This document shows positions 25,856-34,838 of a stretch of DNA of 64,000 bases, in pieces. Source of the stretch: Gynurincola endophyticus (GTDB lineage: Bacteria > Bacteroidota > Bacteroidia > Chitinophagales > Chitinophagaceae); assembly GCF_003991195.1 (NCBI RefSeq), contig NZ_RCWL01000006.1, positions 96,256-160,255 of the forward strand, written 5' to 3'. The first letter of the stretch is position 1; every line of letters starts with the position of its first letter. The notes below the pieces were generated by a model. The model ran no database searches. It worked only from the letters and a program-made list of their open reading frames with translations, and was not told the DNA's origin. A program made the translations under genes and the position numbers.

Positions 25856-26189
25856 GAGAGAACGTATTAATAATTTAATTTCTCCTATGTTTGGAGAATG
25901 GAAAATGAAAACAGCTCTTTATCATTGAAAACAGCAAATAATATTCAGTTTAAAAACTACATAACCATTCTTAATTATTAATTCTTAATTTATTAAGTGT
26001 GTTATATTGTATTGAAAAAATAAGGTTATTAATAATCGCTTAACATTCAAAACCCATCTTTGTAGAATGTAAAGTGGAAAGTCGTGAATGGAGAAAGGTT
26101 CTATCGATTCAATAAAACAGTGTTGACTCTATTCCGGTATCTGCACACTTTGCTCTTTAAATTATCAACTTTCAATTTAATTAAAAGCT
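25856..26189. other. 334-base intergenic region, no gene seen
   Basis: Strongly AT-rich. The overlapping frame at 26084-26287 has no family features and I reject it. The region contains the dispersed motif ttaatttctcctatgtttg (25875-25893, one mismatch from 8742-8760) followed by gagaatggaaaatgaaa, and runs of taattattaattcttaatt (25972-25990 region). CATCTTTG at 26055-26062 is one mismatch from a -7 box and may serve the following phosphoesterase gene. Confidence 0.5.
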
Positions 26190-27605
26190 ATGCAAAGGAG
26201 AAGGTTCTTACAAACGATCAGTTTAGCAATCGGCGGATGGATGTTAATGCCGTTACAGGGATTTGCCGCAAGTCTTCAAACCGTTAAAGGTAAAGTACAC
26301 AGCAGTGGTAAATCTTTGGCAGGGGTAGTGGTGAGCGATGGTTATTCAGTAGTAACAACAGATAAAAAAGGAAGGTATGAAATAAAACTGCATACTGATG
26401 CGGTAGCAGTATTTGTTTCGGTTCCTGCAGGTTATGCTATTCCTAATGAAAAAGGAATCGCCAGATTTTATCATTTATTGAGAGATGTTCAATCGGCAAA
26501 AAATGTTGATTTTGAACTCACTGCTTTAAATAAATCTGACGATGAACATCAGTTTGTAATTTGGGCGGATACGCAGATTCAGAATGACAAAGATGTAGAA
26601 AGATTAATGAGTGAATCTGTTCCTGATCTGCAACAATTAGTAAAAGCAGCGGGCGCTTCTGCTTTGATTCATGGTATTACGGTAGGCGATATTGTATGGG
26701 ATGATTTTAATTATTTCAAACATTATGAAGCTGCAGTGGAAAAAACCGGTATTCCTTTTTTTCAGTGTTTAGGAAATCATGATATGGATCTGAATAAAGG
26801 TGACGACTCTGTTAGTGATGATACTTTTCAGGAAACTTATGGGCCGACCTATTATTCGTTTAACAGAGGCAAAGCACATTATGTAGTATTAGATGATGTT
26901 CGTTATCTCGGGCAGGATAAAAAGTATGACGGTTATTTGCAACAGCATCAGTTAGACTGGCTCGAGAAAGATCTTGCACTGATTCCGGCCGATCATCTGA
27001 TTATTATCTGTGCACATATACCAGTGTATAATGAAGTAAAAAACAATGACGCGTTCTATAAAATAGTAGAACGTTTTAATAATGTTCACGTAATGACCGG
27101 ACATACACATATCAATGTGAATGTGATTAAAAATAATGTATTTGAACACAACCACGGAACCGTTTGCGGAGCATGGTGGACAGGTGGAATTTGCGGTGAC
27201 GGTACTCCATCAGGATATGGTGTGTATACAGTTAAAGGAAACCAGTTAGAATGGTATTACAAAGCAGCAGGTAAACCAGCCGATTACCAGCTGAAATTAT
27301 ATGTAGAAAAAAATCTTTCGAATCAACAGGAAGTACTGGCAAATGTTTGGAATTATGACCCGATGTGGAAAGTGGAATATAGTGTTGATAACGGAAGTTT
27401 TGCAGCAATGCAGAATCATAAAGGTTTTGATCCTCTTGCAAATGAATTATATTTAGGTCCTGAATTGCCTGCTGTGCGCAGATGGGTGGAACCTAGAAAT
27501 ACAGACCATTTATTTAAAGCCGTATTACCTGAAAATGCAAAAATAATTACGGTTCGTGCACAAGACCGATTCGGAAAAATATATTCTGTAACCCAAAACG
27601 TATAA
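26190..27605 (+). CDS. Exported calcineurin-like metallophosphoesterase
   Basis: 471 residues. The N-terminus MQRRRFLQTISLAIGG is a twin-arginine (Tat) signal. Residues 30-105 form a carboxypeptidase-like/MetallophosN beta domain (VKGKVHSSGKSLAGVVVSDG ... TDKKGRYEIK). The catalytic core has all metallophosphatase motifs: FVIWADTQ (Asp; the usual His of DxH is Gln), HGITVGDIVWDD, FQCLGNHDMD, IICAHIP and VMTGHTHIN. A C-terminal beta domain (MetallophosC-like) covers about 350-471. Asp-Xaa-Gln in motif I is normal for this secreted Bacteroidota subfamily. In this locus it may hydrolyse glycerophosphodiesters or other phosphoesters in the periplasm, feeding GlpK/GlpD, but that is inferred from location. 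The SGNH gene begins 5 bases later. Confidence 0.9.
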   Translation: MQRRRFLQTISLAIGGWMLMPLQGFAASLQTVKGKVHSSGKSLAGVVVSDGYSVVTTDKKGRYEIKLHTDAVAVFVSVPAGYAIPNEKGIARFYHLLRDVQSAKNVDFELTALNKSDDEHQFVIWADTQIQNDKDVERLMSESVPDLQQLVKAAGASALIHGITVGDIVWDDFNYFKHYEAAVEKTGIPFFQCLGNHDMDLNKGDDSVSDDTFQETYGPTYYSFNRGKAHYVVLDDVRYLGQDKKYDGYLQQHQLDWLEKDLALIPADHLIIICAHIPVYNEVKNNDAFYKIVERFNNVHVMTGHTHINVNVIKNNVFEHNHGTVCGAWWTGGICGDGTPSGYGVYTVKGNQLEWYYKAAGKPADYQLKLYVEKNLSNQQEVLANVWNYDPMWKVEYSVDNGSFAAMQNHKGFDPLANELYLGPELPAVRRWVEPRNTDHLFKAVLPENAKIITVRAQDRFGKIYSVTQNV

Positions 27606-27610
27606 ACCGG

Positions 27611-28282
27611 ATGAAAAAAATTACCCTGATGGGAATGGCTTTGTTGCTGACAGCAGTTGGTTATGCACAACCTAAATGGGACAGTACTTACCGGCCAGGT
27701 ATTTACGAACTCAAAAAGAATCAGTTTGAAACGTTCAAAACTTCAAAAAAAGATATCATTTTCCTGGGAAACAGTATCACTGATTATTTTGAGTGGAATG
27801 AATATTTTGATAACGAATACATCAGAAACAGAGGCATCGCGGGAGATGTTACGTTCGGCGTATTAGAACGACTTGACCCGATTATTCAGGGGCAACCTAA
27901 GAAAGTTTTTATTCTGATCGGCATTAATGATATTTCGCGCAATGTACCGGCTACGGTAGTGATCGGAAATATTCAGAAAATGGCAGACAGGATACAAGCC
28001 GGTTCACCGAAAACAAAAATCTATATCCATACATTGTTACCGGTCAATAACTCCTTTACACCGAGAGCACATTTTAATAAAGATGAGCAGATTGCCCTGG
28101 TAAATGAAGGTATCAGAAAAATGGGTAAAGACAATAAAGTAACCATTATCGATTTTCATAATAAATTCCTTGACGCTGAAGGAAAATTAGAAGCTTCACT
28201 CACTTACGACGGCCTGCATTTAAATATGAAAGGTTATGAACGCTGGGGGAAGATATTGAAGGATGGAAACTATCTTAAATAA
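27611..28282 (+). CDS. Secreted SGNH/GDSL hydrolase
   Basis: 223 residues with a signal peptide (LMGMALLLTAVGYAQ). The four SGNH blocks are present: IIFLGNSITDYFEW (nucleophile Ser in GNS), NRGIAGDVTFGV (Gly), FILIGINDISRN (Asn), and YDGLHLNMKGYERW (Asp and His). The spacing is that of the platelet-activating-factor acetylhydrolase/lysophospholipase-like branch. It is an esterase acting in the periplasm; possible substrates are acyl groups on glycerol, lipids or glycans. It is sandwiched between a phosphoesterase and glpK with a 5-base and an 18-base gap, so it is cotranscribed. A lysophospholipid-deacylating role supplying glycerophosphodiesters to the last gene of the cluster is attractive but not demonstrated. 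Confidence 0.88.
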   Translation: MKKITLMGMALLLTAVGYAQPKWDSTYRPGIYELKKNQFETFKTSKKDIIFLGNSITDYFEWNEYFDNEYIRNRGIAGDVTFGVLERLDPIIQGQPKKVFILIGINDISRNVPATVVIGNIQKMADRIQAGSPKTKIYIHTLLPVNNSFTPRAHFNKDEQIALVNEGIRKMGKDNKVTIIDFHNKFLDAEGKLEASLTYDGLHLNMKGYERWGKILKDGNYLK

Positions 28283-28300
28283 CTTTAAAATGACCATTGC

Positions 28301-29794
28301 ATGCAACGTTATATTTTGTCATTAGATCAGGGAACCACCAGCTCCCGGGCTATTATTTTTGATAAGAAAGGAAATGTGATTGCCGTAGCACAGAAAGAGT
28401 TTCAGCAATACTTTCCCGAACCGGGGTGGGTTGAACATGATCCTGCCGAAATATGGAGCAGTCAGATTGCCGTAGCCGTTGAGTCTATCACTAAAGCAGG
28501 CGCTAATGCCGATCAGATTGCTGCTATCGGTATTACGAATCAACGTGAAACGACTGTTGTTTGGGACAGACGTACCGGTGAACCTGTTTATAATGCTATT
28601 GTATGGCAAGACCGTCGTACAGCTGCTTATTGCGATAGTATAAAAGCAGAATGGAATGAAAAAATCCAGTCTAAAACCGGACTGATCATCGATGCTTACT
28701 TTTCTGCTACAAAAATCAAATGGATTTTAGAAAATGTAAAAGGTGCGAAAGAACGTGCACAGGATGGACATCTTGCATTCGGTACCGTCGATAGCTGGTT
28801 GGTCTGGAACCTTACAGGCGGAAAAAAACACATCACGGATGTGTCGAATGCTTCCCGCTCTCTGATCTATAATATCCATGAATTGAAATGGGATGAAGAG
28901 TTGTTAGAACTTTTCGGTATTCCTGTTTCTATGTTGCCGGAAGTATGTTCTTCCAGTGAAGTTTACGGCACTACTTCGAGTAATATATTGGCTGCACAAA
29001 TTCCGATTGCAGGTATTGCCGGTGATCAGCAGGCCGCATTATTCGGTCAGCAATGTATACAGCCGGGTATGGTAAAAAATACCTACGGCACCGGTTGCTT
29101 TATGTTAATGAATATTGGTGATAAGCCCATCCGTTCTAAAAATAGCCTGGTTACCACCATCGGTTGGAAAATCGGCGAAGAAGTAACCTATGCTTTGGAA
29201 GGATCTATCTTTATCGGTGGAGCAGTGATTCAGTGGTTACGTGACGGTTTGGGAATTATTAAGTCTTCGGGTGATGTGGAAGCTTTAGCAGCTTCAGTTA
29301 AAGACAATGGTGGTGTTTATCTTGTACCTGCTTTTGCCGGTTTGGGTGCTCCTCACTGGAATCAATATGCGAGAGGTACGATGGTCGGACTGACCCGTGG
29401 ATCAACAGCCGCTCATATTGCCCGCGCAGCTTTGGAAAGTATTGCGTTGCAAACCAGGGATGTTTTATTAGCCATGCAGGCAGATGCAGGTGAAGCTATT
29501 CAGGAATTACGCGTAGATGGTGGCGCCACAGTGAATAATCAGTTGATGCAAATTCAGGCAGATGTATTACAAACAAAAGTAGTACGCCCTAAAATAACAG
29601 AAACAACGGCCATAGGCGCTGCTTATCTTGCGGGGCTGGCAGTAGGTTTCTGGAAGTCTCCTGAAGAAATTCAACAACAATGGCAGCTGGATACTGCTTT
29701 TACTCCTGATGCTGCAAATGCTGATAAACTCATCAAAGGTTGGGAAAAAGCTATTAAAGCCGCTAAAGTTTGGGCTGAAGACGATGATAAATAA
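28301..29794 (+). CDS. glpK: Glycerol kinase
   Basis: 497 residues, the typical length for the family. FGGY kinase motifs are diagnostic: [18 protein letters not shown] at the N-terminus, [53 protein letters not shown], then [40 protein letters not shown] and [21 protein letters not shown]. The enzyme phosphorylates glycerol at position 3 in the cytoplasm with ATP. GlpF, encoded 26 bases downstream, supplies the glycerol, and GlpD consumes the product. I see no missing active-site residue. Confidence 0.97.
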   Translation: MQRYILSLDQGTTSSRAIIFDKKGNVIAVAQKEFQQYFPEPGWVEHDPAEIWSSQIAVAVESITKAGANADQIAAIGITNQRETTVVWDRRTGEPVYNAIVWQDRRTAAYCDSIKAEWNEKIQSKTGLIIDAYFSATKIKWILENVKGAKERAQDGHLAFGTVDSWLVWNLTGGKKHITDVSNASRSLIYNIHELKWDEELLELFGIPVSMLPEVCSSSEVYGTTSSNILAAQIPIAGIAGDQQAALFGQQCIQPGMVKNTYGTGCFMLMNIGDKPIRSKNSLVTTIGWKIGEEVTYALEGSIFIGGAVIQWLRDGLGIIKSSGDVEALAASVKDNGGVYLVPAFAGLGAPHWNQYARGTMVGLTRGSTAAHIARAALESIALQTRDVLLAMQADAGEAIQELRVDGGATVNNQLMQIQADVLQTKVVRPKITETTAIGAAYLAGLAVGFWKSPEEIQQQWQLDTAFTPDAANADKLIKGWEKAIKAAKVWAEDDDK

Positions 29795-29820
29795 ACTCAC
29801 TAAACCAATTAACTATTGCT

Positions 29821-30552
29821 ATGTCACCATTTATTGCTGAAGTAATCGGAACAGCTGCTTTAATTTTACTGGGTAATGGCGTTGTTGCGAATGTTGTTTT
29901 AAAAGATACTAAAGGAAATAACGGCGGATGGATCGTGATTACCACCGGTTGGGCACTGGCTGTTTTTACCGGAGTAATTATTGCCGGAGATGTTAGCGGT
30001 GCACACCTGAATCCTGCAGTAACTCTGGGACTGGCTTTTAGTGGTCAGTTTCCCTGGGAGAATGTACCTTCTTATATTGCGGCCGAATTGATCGGTGCGA
30101 TGATCGGAGCATTCCTGGTATGGATCTTTTATCGTGATCATTTTAACAGAACCGATGACCCCGGTGCAAAACAAGCTTGCTTCTGTACGGCACCGGCGAT
30201 TGATAACAAAGTGAATAATCTGATTAGTGAAATCATCGGTACCTTTGTTTTACTGTTTGTAATATTTAATATCAAAGGAAACGGTACACTGAATGATACA
30301 CCGGTAGGGTTAGGTTCGTTAGGAGCGATTCCTGTTGCCTTCCTGATCTGGGTAATCGGTTTGGCATTAGGTGGTACTACCGGCTATGCGATTAATCCGG
30401 CCAGAGACCTTGGCCCCAGAATCATTCATGCTTTAATTCCTTTAAAAAATAAAGCCGGTAATAACTGGAGTTATAGTTGGGTTCCTGTAGCAGGCCCGAT
30501 CATTGGTGCTGCCATCGCAGCATTGTTATATTGTTTTTTACAAAATGCTTAA
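29821..30552 (+). CDS. glpF: Glycerol uptake facilitator (aquaglyceroporin)
   Basis: 243 residues, six membrane segments plus two half-helices of the MIP fold. Both pore motifs are intact: GAHLNPAVTLG with NPA at 64-66, and GYAINPARDLGPR with NPA at 192-194. Asp196 after the second NPA (NPARD) is the mark of glycerol-conducting rather than strict water channels. IGTAALILLGNGVVANVVL at the start and WSYSWVPVAGPIIGA near the end are typical of GlpF. It lets glycerol diffuse across the inner membrane. It lies 26 bases after glpK and 9 bases before the phosphodiesterase gene. Confidence 0.96.
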   Translation: MSPFIAEVIGTAALILLGNGVVANVVLKDTKGNNGGWIVITTGWALAVFTGVIIAGDVSGAHLNPAVTLGLAFSGQFPWENVPSYIAAELIGAMIGAFLVWIFYRDHFNRTDDPGAKQACFCTAPAIDNKVNNLISEIIGTFVLLFVIFNIKGNGTLNDTPVGLGSLGAIPVAFLIWVIGLALGGTTGYAINPARDLGPRIIHALIPLKNKAGNNWSYSWVPVAGPIIGAAIAALLYCFLQNA

Positions 30553-30561
30553 TCGCTCAAC

Positions 30562-31503
30562 ATGAAAATGAAATTTTTATCGGCAGCTGTTATCTGCTCT
30601 TTAATGATCAGCTGCGCATCCAACGAAGAAAACAAAATGTTTAAGCCTAATATTCCTGACAGCTTTCCGAAAAGTTTTTGGATGGAAGGGCACAGAGGTG
30701 CAAGAGGATTGAGCCCTGAAAATACGATTCCTTCCATGATCAAAGCGATCGATCATGGAGCTAATTTTATTGAGGTGGACTTGTATCTTACCAAAGACGA
30801 ACAAATTCTGGTAGCACATGACCCACTGCCGAATTTCAGACATACTTTATACGAAGACGGTACTGAAATAACTGCTGATGACGCCAAAAAATTCGTCTTC
30901 CATCAGATGAATTACGAAGACATTAAAAAATTTGATGTAGGGTCTAAGTTTTTCGAAACTTACCCCGAACAGGAAAAAATAAAAGTGTCAATGCCTTTGT
31001 TCGGTGAAATGATCGATTCGGTAGAAGCTTATACCAAAACAAAAGGATTACAACCTGTTGTATACAATATAGAGCTCAAAACTTCTCCTTATTATGATTC
31101 TATCGGTTATAATGCCACTCCGCAAGTGTTGGTGGATAAACTGATGGAATTAATTAAATCTAAAAATATAGGCGACAGATATTATATCCAGTCTTTTGAT
31201 AAACGTGTACTGGTTTACAGCAAAGAAAAATACCCTCAGGTTCCGCTTGGTTTTTTAACCGGAGATGGTAAGGTTTCTATGTCGCAGCACCTGGATGAAC
31301 TTGGTTTTTTACCGGATATGTATATTCCTGCTTACGGTATTACAACCAAAGAGCTGATTGACTCAGTTCACGCGAAAGGAATGAAGTTTGTTAACTGGAC
31401 AGTAAATGAAAAAGCTGATATGCAACGATTGATTGAGTGGGGTGTAGATGGTATCATCACTGACTATATGGATCGTCTGGATACTGTGGTTAATAAGAAA
31501 TAA
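30562..31503 (+). CDS. glpQ: Glycerophosphodiester phosphodiesterase (lipoprotein)
   Basis: 313 residues with a lipoprotein signal (LSAAVICSLMISC, cysteine about 15). The GDPD domain follows: WMEGHRGARGLSPENTIPSM with the catalytic His-Arg, FIEVDLYLTKDEQILVAHDP with metal ligands Glu and Asp and the second catalytic His, YNIELKTSPYYD (metal Glu), YYIQSFDKRVLVY, and the terminal VNWTVNEKADMQRLIEWGVDGIITDYMDRL. These enzymes cleave glycerophosphodiesters to glycerol-3-phosphate and an alcohol, using calcium or magnesium. Lipid anchoring puts it in the periplasm or at the outer membrane. It ends the glp operon and is followed by a terminator. Confidence 0.95.
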   Translation: MKMKFLSAAVICSLMISCASNEENKMFKPNIPDSFPKSFWMEGHRGARGLSPENTIPSMIKAIDHGANFIEVDLYLTKDEQILVAHDPLPNFRHTLYEDGTEITADDAKKFVFHQMNYEDIKKFDVGSKFFETYPEQEKIKVSMPLFGEMIDSVEAYTKTKGLQPVVYNIELKTSPYYDSIGYNATPQVLVDKLMELIKSKNIGDRYYIQSFDKRVLVYSKEKYPQVPLGFLTGDGKVSMSQHLDELGFLPDMYIPAYGITTKELIDSVHAKGMKFVNWTVNEKADMQRLIEWGVDGIITDYMDRLDTVVNKK

Positions 31504-31520
31504 CGAATATGATACTGATA

Positions 31521-31550
31521 AAAAAAGCTACTCATCTGAGTAGCTTTTTT
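31521..31550 (+). terminator. Intrinsic terminator at end of glp operon
   Basis: Stem aaaaaagctactca (31521-31534) and tgagtagctttttt (31537-31550), tight two-base loop in the fully paired form, 17 bases after the phosphodiesterase stop. A- and T-runs on both sides mean it could also act on the minus strand. Confidence 0.8.
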
Positions 31551-31657
31551 ATTTAGCCATAAAAAAGTCAAACAAAGCCCATACTATTAATATACTAAAT
31601 ATTTTCCGGAAGAAAAAGTTAAAGTTGTAATTGTTTGGCTTAAAAAGAATTATAACG

Positions 31658-31867
31658 TTAATGAATAGGTTCTATTTTGTATCCGGCCGATTTAACCACA
31701 TTAATAATGTCGGAGTCTTTTAGATTTTCTGTTTCTACGGTTAATATTTTATCAGGTTGTTTGGTGTCTACTTCCCAATGCGAAATGCCTGATTGTTGAT
31801 CGAGATGCGGTTTTACTTTTTCAATACAACCGCTACAGTTTATATTTGTTTTGAATTGATATTTCAT
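31658..31867 (-). CDS. copZ: CopZ-like heavy-metal-associated domain protein
   Basis: 69 residues, starting at the ATG at 31867; the longer frame to 31903 adds 12 residues of no value. A single HMA (ferredoxin-like) domain: MKYQFKTNINCSGCIEKV with metal-binding CxxC at Cys11 and Cys14, and the family end VVKSAGYKIEPI. Small cytosolic proteins of this kind pass Cu(I) to a P-type ATPase. The copA gene ends 79 bases upstream on the same strand, which supports a copper role. It is the last gene of the copper cluster. Confidence 0.85.
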   Translation of the reverse strand: MKYQFKTNINCSGCIEKVKPHLDQQSGISHWEVDTKQPDKILTVETENLKDSDIINVVKSAGYKIEPIH

Positions 31868-31945
31868 GATTGAAAGTTTTATAGTATAAAGTTCGGAAAA
31901 CAAAAAAGTAGTTTGTTATGCTTTTTTTGTTTTCTTTTATAAAAA

Positions 31946-34144
31946 TTACTGTTTCCATTTGAGCCTTAAACTGTTTACTACTACACTTACGCTACTTAAT
32001 GCCATTGCTGCTCCTGCCAGCATCGGGTTTAATAAAAATCCATTGAATGGATACAATACGCCGGCTGCAACAGGAATGCCGATTAGATTGTAAATAAAAG
32101 CCCAGGCCAGGTTTTGACGAATGGTATTGGAGGTTTGTTTTGATAATTCGATTGCAGCAACAATTTTATTCAGATCTGATGAAATGATGGTCATTTGAGC
32201 CACATCCATCGCAATGTCACTGCCTGACCCCATGGCAATACTCAGATCTGCCTGCGCCAGCGCCGTACTGTCATTAATACCATCACCAACCATTGCAACT
32301 TTGCGTCCTTCTTTTTGTAAAACTTCAATGAATGCAGCTTTCTGCTGTGGTAACATATCAGCCTGATAATGGCTGATATTTACCTGCTCTGCAATCAGTT
32401 TGGCTGTGTCGGCATTATCTCCTGTCAGCATGTGAATTTCCATTCCTTTTGCCTGTAACTGACGGATAGCCTCAACTGAACCTGTTTTAACTGTATCGGC
32501 AATACTGATCATGGCTTTTACAGTTGTATCTTCAGCCATCCATATAATAGTGGGAGCGTGTTTCAGTAACTCAGCCGGTATACTATAATTTAATTGAATA
32601 CCATTTTCTTCCAGAAAAAAACGGTTTCCTGCAAAATAGTTTTTTCCTTCGAAGGATGCTTTAACTCCACGCCCGGTATAGTTTTCAAAATTTTGAACAG
32701 CAACCGGTAGCATATCGGAATAATGATTGGAAATTGCTTTAGCAATCGGATGGTCTGATAAATGTTCAAGACTGTACAAAATCTGTTCATCTTTTTCTTT
32801 TTTGTTAAACCATTCGATATGGGTTACCAACGGTTTACCTTCTGTGATAGTACCGGTTTTATCAAGAATAATGGTATCGATCGATTTTGCTACTTCCAGG
32901 CTTTCCGCATCTTTAATAAGAATACCTTTTTCGGCACCTTTGCCAATACCTACCATTAAAGCAGTGGGTGTTGCGAGGCCTAATGCACAAGGACACGCAA
33001 TAATCAATACGGTGATCATGGCGTATAAACCCTGAGAAAATCCGTTTTCGCCCAAAACAGACCAGGTAATCAGTGTAACTATTGAAAGAAGAATAATTAC
33101 AGGAACAAAAATTCCGGCTATCTTATCCACCAGTTTTTGTACGGGGGCTTTACTGCCTTGAGCACTTTCAACTAACTGAATAATCTGAGCGAGTAATGTA
33201 TCTTTTCCAACTTTCTGTGCTTTATACTGTAAGCTGCCGTTTTGGTTGATTGTTCCGGCAAATACTTTGTCTGCCTGTTTCTTCTGAACCGGCATGGGTT
33301 CGCCATTCAACATGCTTTCGTCAATATAGGAACTTCCATCTACCACAACACCATCTACCGCAATTTTTTCACCTGGTTTCACGAGTAGAATATCATCAAT
33401 TTTGACGGCAGATAAAAGAATAGCAGAGGCTTTACCTTCATATAGAATGGTTACTTCATCAGGTTGTAAACCAATCAGCTTTTTAATAGCTCCGGAAGTG
33501 CTTTCTTTCGCTTTTTCTTCCAGATAACGGCCCAACAGTATAAAAGAGATAATAACAGCAGCAGATTCAAAATAAACGTGATTGTGCAGCCCTATTTCAT
33601 GCCATACCTGCGGAAAAATCATATTGAAAACACTGAATATATAGGCAATTCCGGTACTGAGAGCTACCAGTGTATCCATGTTTGCTTTACGATGGCGTGC
33701 CTGTTTCCAGGCATTCACGAAGAAATCTTTCCCTAACCAGAAGATGACCGGAGTTGATAAAATCAACATGATTTCATTTGCATACGGCATATTCATCCAG
33801 AACATACCGATGAACACTACCGGTGCTGAAAGTATAATTGATAGTATTGTTTTAAAACGCAAAGAGCTGAGTTTTTGCTGATGTGCCTGACTCGTATCAA
33901 CCGATTCATCTAATTCGATATCATATCCGATCTGACGAATGGCTTCTTTTAAAGCACCAGGTTGTATGAGCTGTGGATTGTATTCTACCAATAATTTTTC
34001 ATTGGCAAAATTCACACTGGCGTTTACTACTCCGGTTAATGCCTGAGTAGCAGATTCGATATTGTTGGCACAGGAAGCACACGACATACCTGTAACGGGA
34101 TATATGCCCTTAGCTGTGGATGTATTATTAGTTGACTTTGCCAT
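31946..34144 (-). CDS. copA: Copper-exporting P1B-type ATPase
   Basis: 732 residues. One N-terminal HMA domain with GMSCASC (Cys22, Cys25), eight predicted membrane segments, the intramembrane CPC at 384-386 (IIACPCALGLATP), phosphorylation site DKTGT with Asp428, the SDHPIAKAI motif and GDGINDSTALAQADL. The last two membrane segments carry AFIYNLIGIP and MALSSVSVVVNS, matching the YN and MxxSS signatures of the Cu(I)-specific P1B-1 subgroup. It exports cytosolic Cu(I). The upstream AraC-type gene and downstream CopZ-like gene are on the same strand with gaps of about 80 bases. Length is at the short end of the family because only one metal-binding domain is present. Confidence 0.95.
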   Translation of the reverse strand: MAKSTNNTSTAKGIYPVTGMSCASCANNIESATQALTGVVNASVNFANEKLLVEYNPQLIQPGALKEAIRQIGYDIELDESVDTSQAHQQKLSSLRFKTILSIILSAPVVFIGMFWMNMPYANEIMLILSTPVIFWLGKDFFVNAWKQARHRKANMDTLVALSTGIAYIFSVFNMIFPQVWHEIGLHNHVYFESAAVIISFILLGRYLEEKAKESTSGAIKKLIGLQPDEVTILYEGKASAILLSAVKIDDILLVKPGEKIAVDGVVVDGSSYIDESMLNGEPMPVQKKQADKVFAGTINQNGSLQYKAQKVGKDTLLAQIIQLVESAQGSKAPVQKLVDKIAGIFVPVIILLSIVTLITWSVLGENGFSQGLYAMITVLIIACPCALGLATPTALMVGIGKGAEKGILIKDAESLEVAKSIDTIILDKTGTITEGKPLVTHIEWFNKKEKDEQILYSLEHLSDHPIAKAISNHYSDMLPVAVQNFENYTGRGVKASFEGKNYFAGNRFFLEENGIQLNYSIPAELLKHAPTIIWMAEDTTVKAMISIADTVKTGSVEAIRQLQAKGMEIHMLTGDNADTAKLIAEQVNISHYQADMLPQQKAAFIEVLQKEGRKVAMVGDGINDSTALAQADLSIAMGSGSDIAMDVAQMTIISSDLNKIVAAIELSKQTSNTIRQNLAWAFIYNLIGIPVAAGVLYPFNGFLLNPMLAGAAMALSSVSVVVNSLRLKWKQ

Positions 34145-34224
34145 GATGATTACTTTGCTGGATACAAAGTTGGCAATAGTTGTGGGTTCTGTTGTTACAG
34201 AATTTGTAGAATGTTTTATAAGAT

Positions 34225-34788
34225 TTAAACCTCGTCTAAAGGTTTTCTTTTATTGGCCTTCACCTGTTTAAAATAACTGGGTGTGAGGCCCGTAACTTTT
34301 TTAAACTGACTGCTTAAATAGGCAACACTGGAATAGTTGAGGCGATAAGCAATTTCACTCAGTGATAACTCGTCATAAACCAACAATTCTTTTACCTTTT
34401 CTATTTTTTGTGCGATATAATATTTTTCAATAGTAATACCCTCTACTTCTGAAAAGAGATTGGATAAATAATGGTAGTCCTGATGCAACGACTTGCTCAA
34501 AATATCCGAAAGGTTCTCTTTTAGTTCCCCATCCTGGTGATGTACTATTTTAATAATGATATTTTTGATCTGCTCGATAATTCTACTTTTTTTGTTATCG
34601 ATCAACTCAAATCCCATTGCTTCCAGTGCGCCATTTACGGCATCTTTCTGATTAGTTGTGAGCGGTTCTGCCAGTTCTACTTCACCTAAGGTAACAGCTT
34701 TTGGATGAATGTTCAATTTTTCCAGTTCATTTTGCACCACCATTATGCAGCGGTTGCAAACCATATTTTTGATAAATAATGTAGTCAT
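34225..34788 (-). CDS. AraC-family regulator with N-terminal HMA-like metal-sensing domain
   Basis: 187 residues. The C-terminal 100 or so form an AraC DNA-binding domain: KIEKVKELLVYDELSLSEIAYRLNYSSVAYLSSQFKKVTGLTPSYFKQ, with both helix-turn-helix units. The N-terminal 70 residues (MTTLFIKNMVCNRCIMVVQNELEK ... ALEAMGFELIDNKKS) look like a heavy-metal-associated domain: beta strand, CxxC at Cys11 and Cys14, helix, and the typical GFEL end. A one-piece metal sensor and DNA binder is thus likely; copper is implied by copA, which starts 80 bases downstream on the same strand. Family relatives occur beside copper genes in Bacteroidota. It is much shorter than ordinary AraC regulators (about 290). 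Confidence 0.88.
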   Translation of the reverse strand: MTTLFIKNMVCNRCIMVVQNELEKLNIHPKAVTLGEVELAEPLTTNQKDAVNGALEAMGFELIDNKKSRIIEQIKNIIIKIVHHQDGELKENLSDILSKSLHQDYHYLSNLFSEVEGITIEKYYIAQKIEKVKELLVYDELSLSEIAYRLNYSSVAYLSSQFKKVTGLTPSYFKQVKANKRKPLDEV

Positions 34789-34838
34789 TGTTGCTGATTA
34801 AATTCTTCAATAGCAGACGCCGTAATTGTTTTTTTAAC

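Noticed and set aside
26084-26287. 67-residue plus-strand frame before the metallophosphoesterase
   Set aside because: It overlaps the phosphoesterase start in another frame, and its content shows no domain or signal; the Tat signal of the phosphoesterase is a better explanation.
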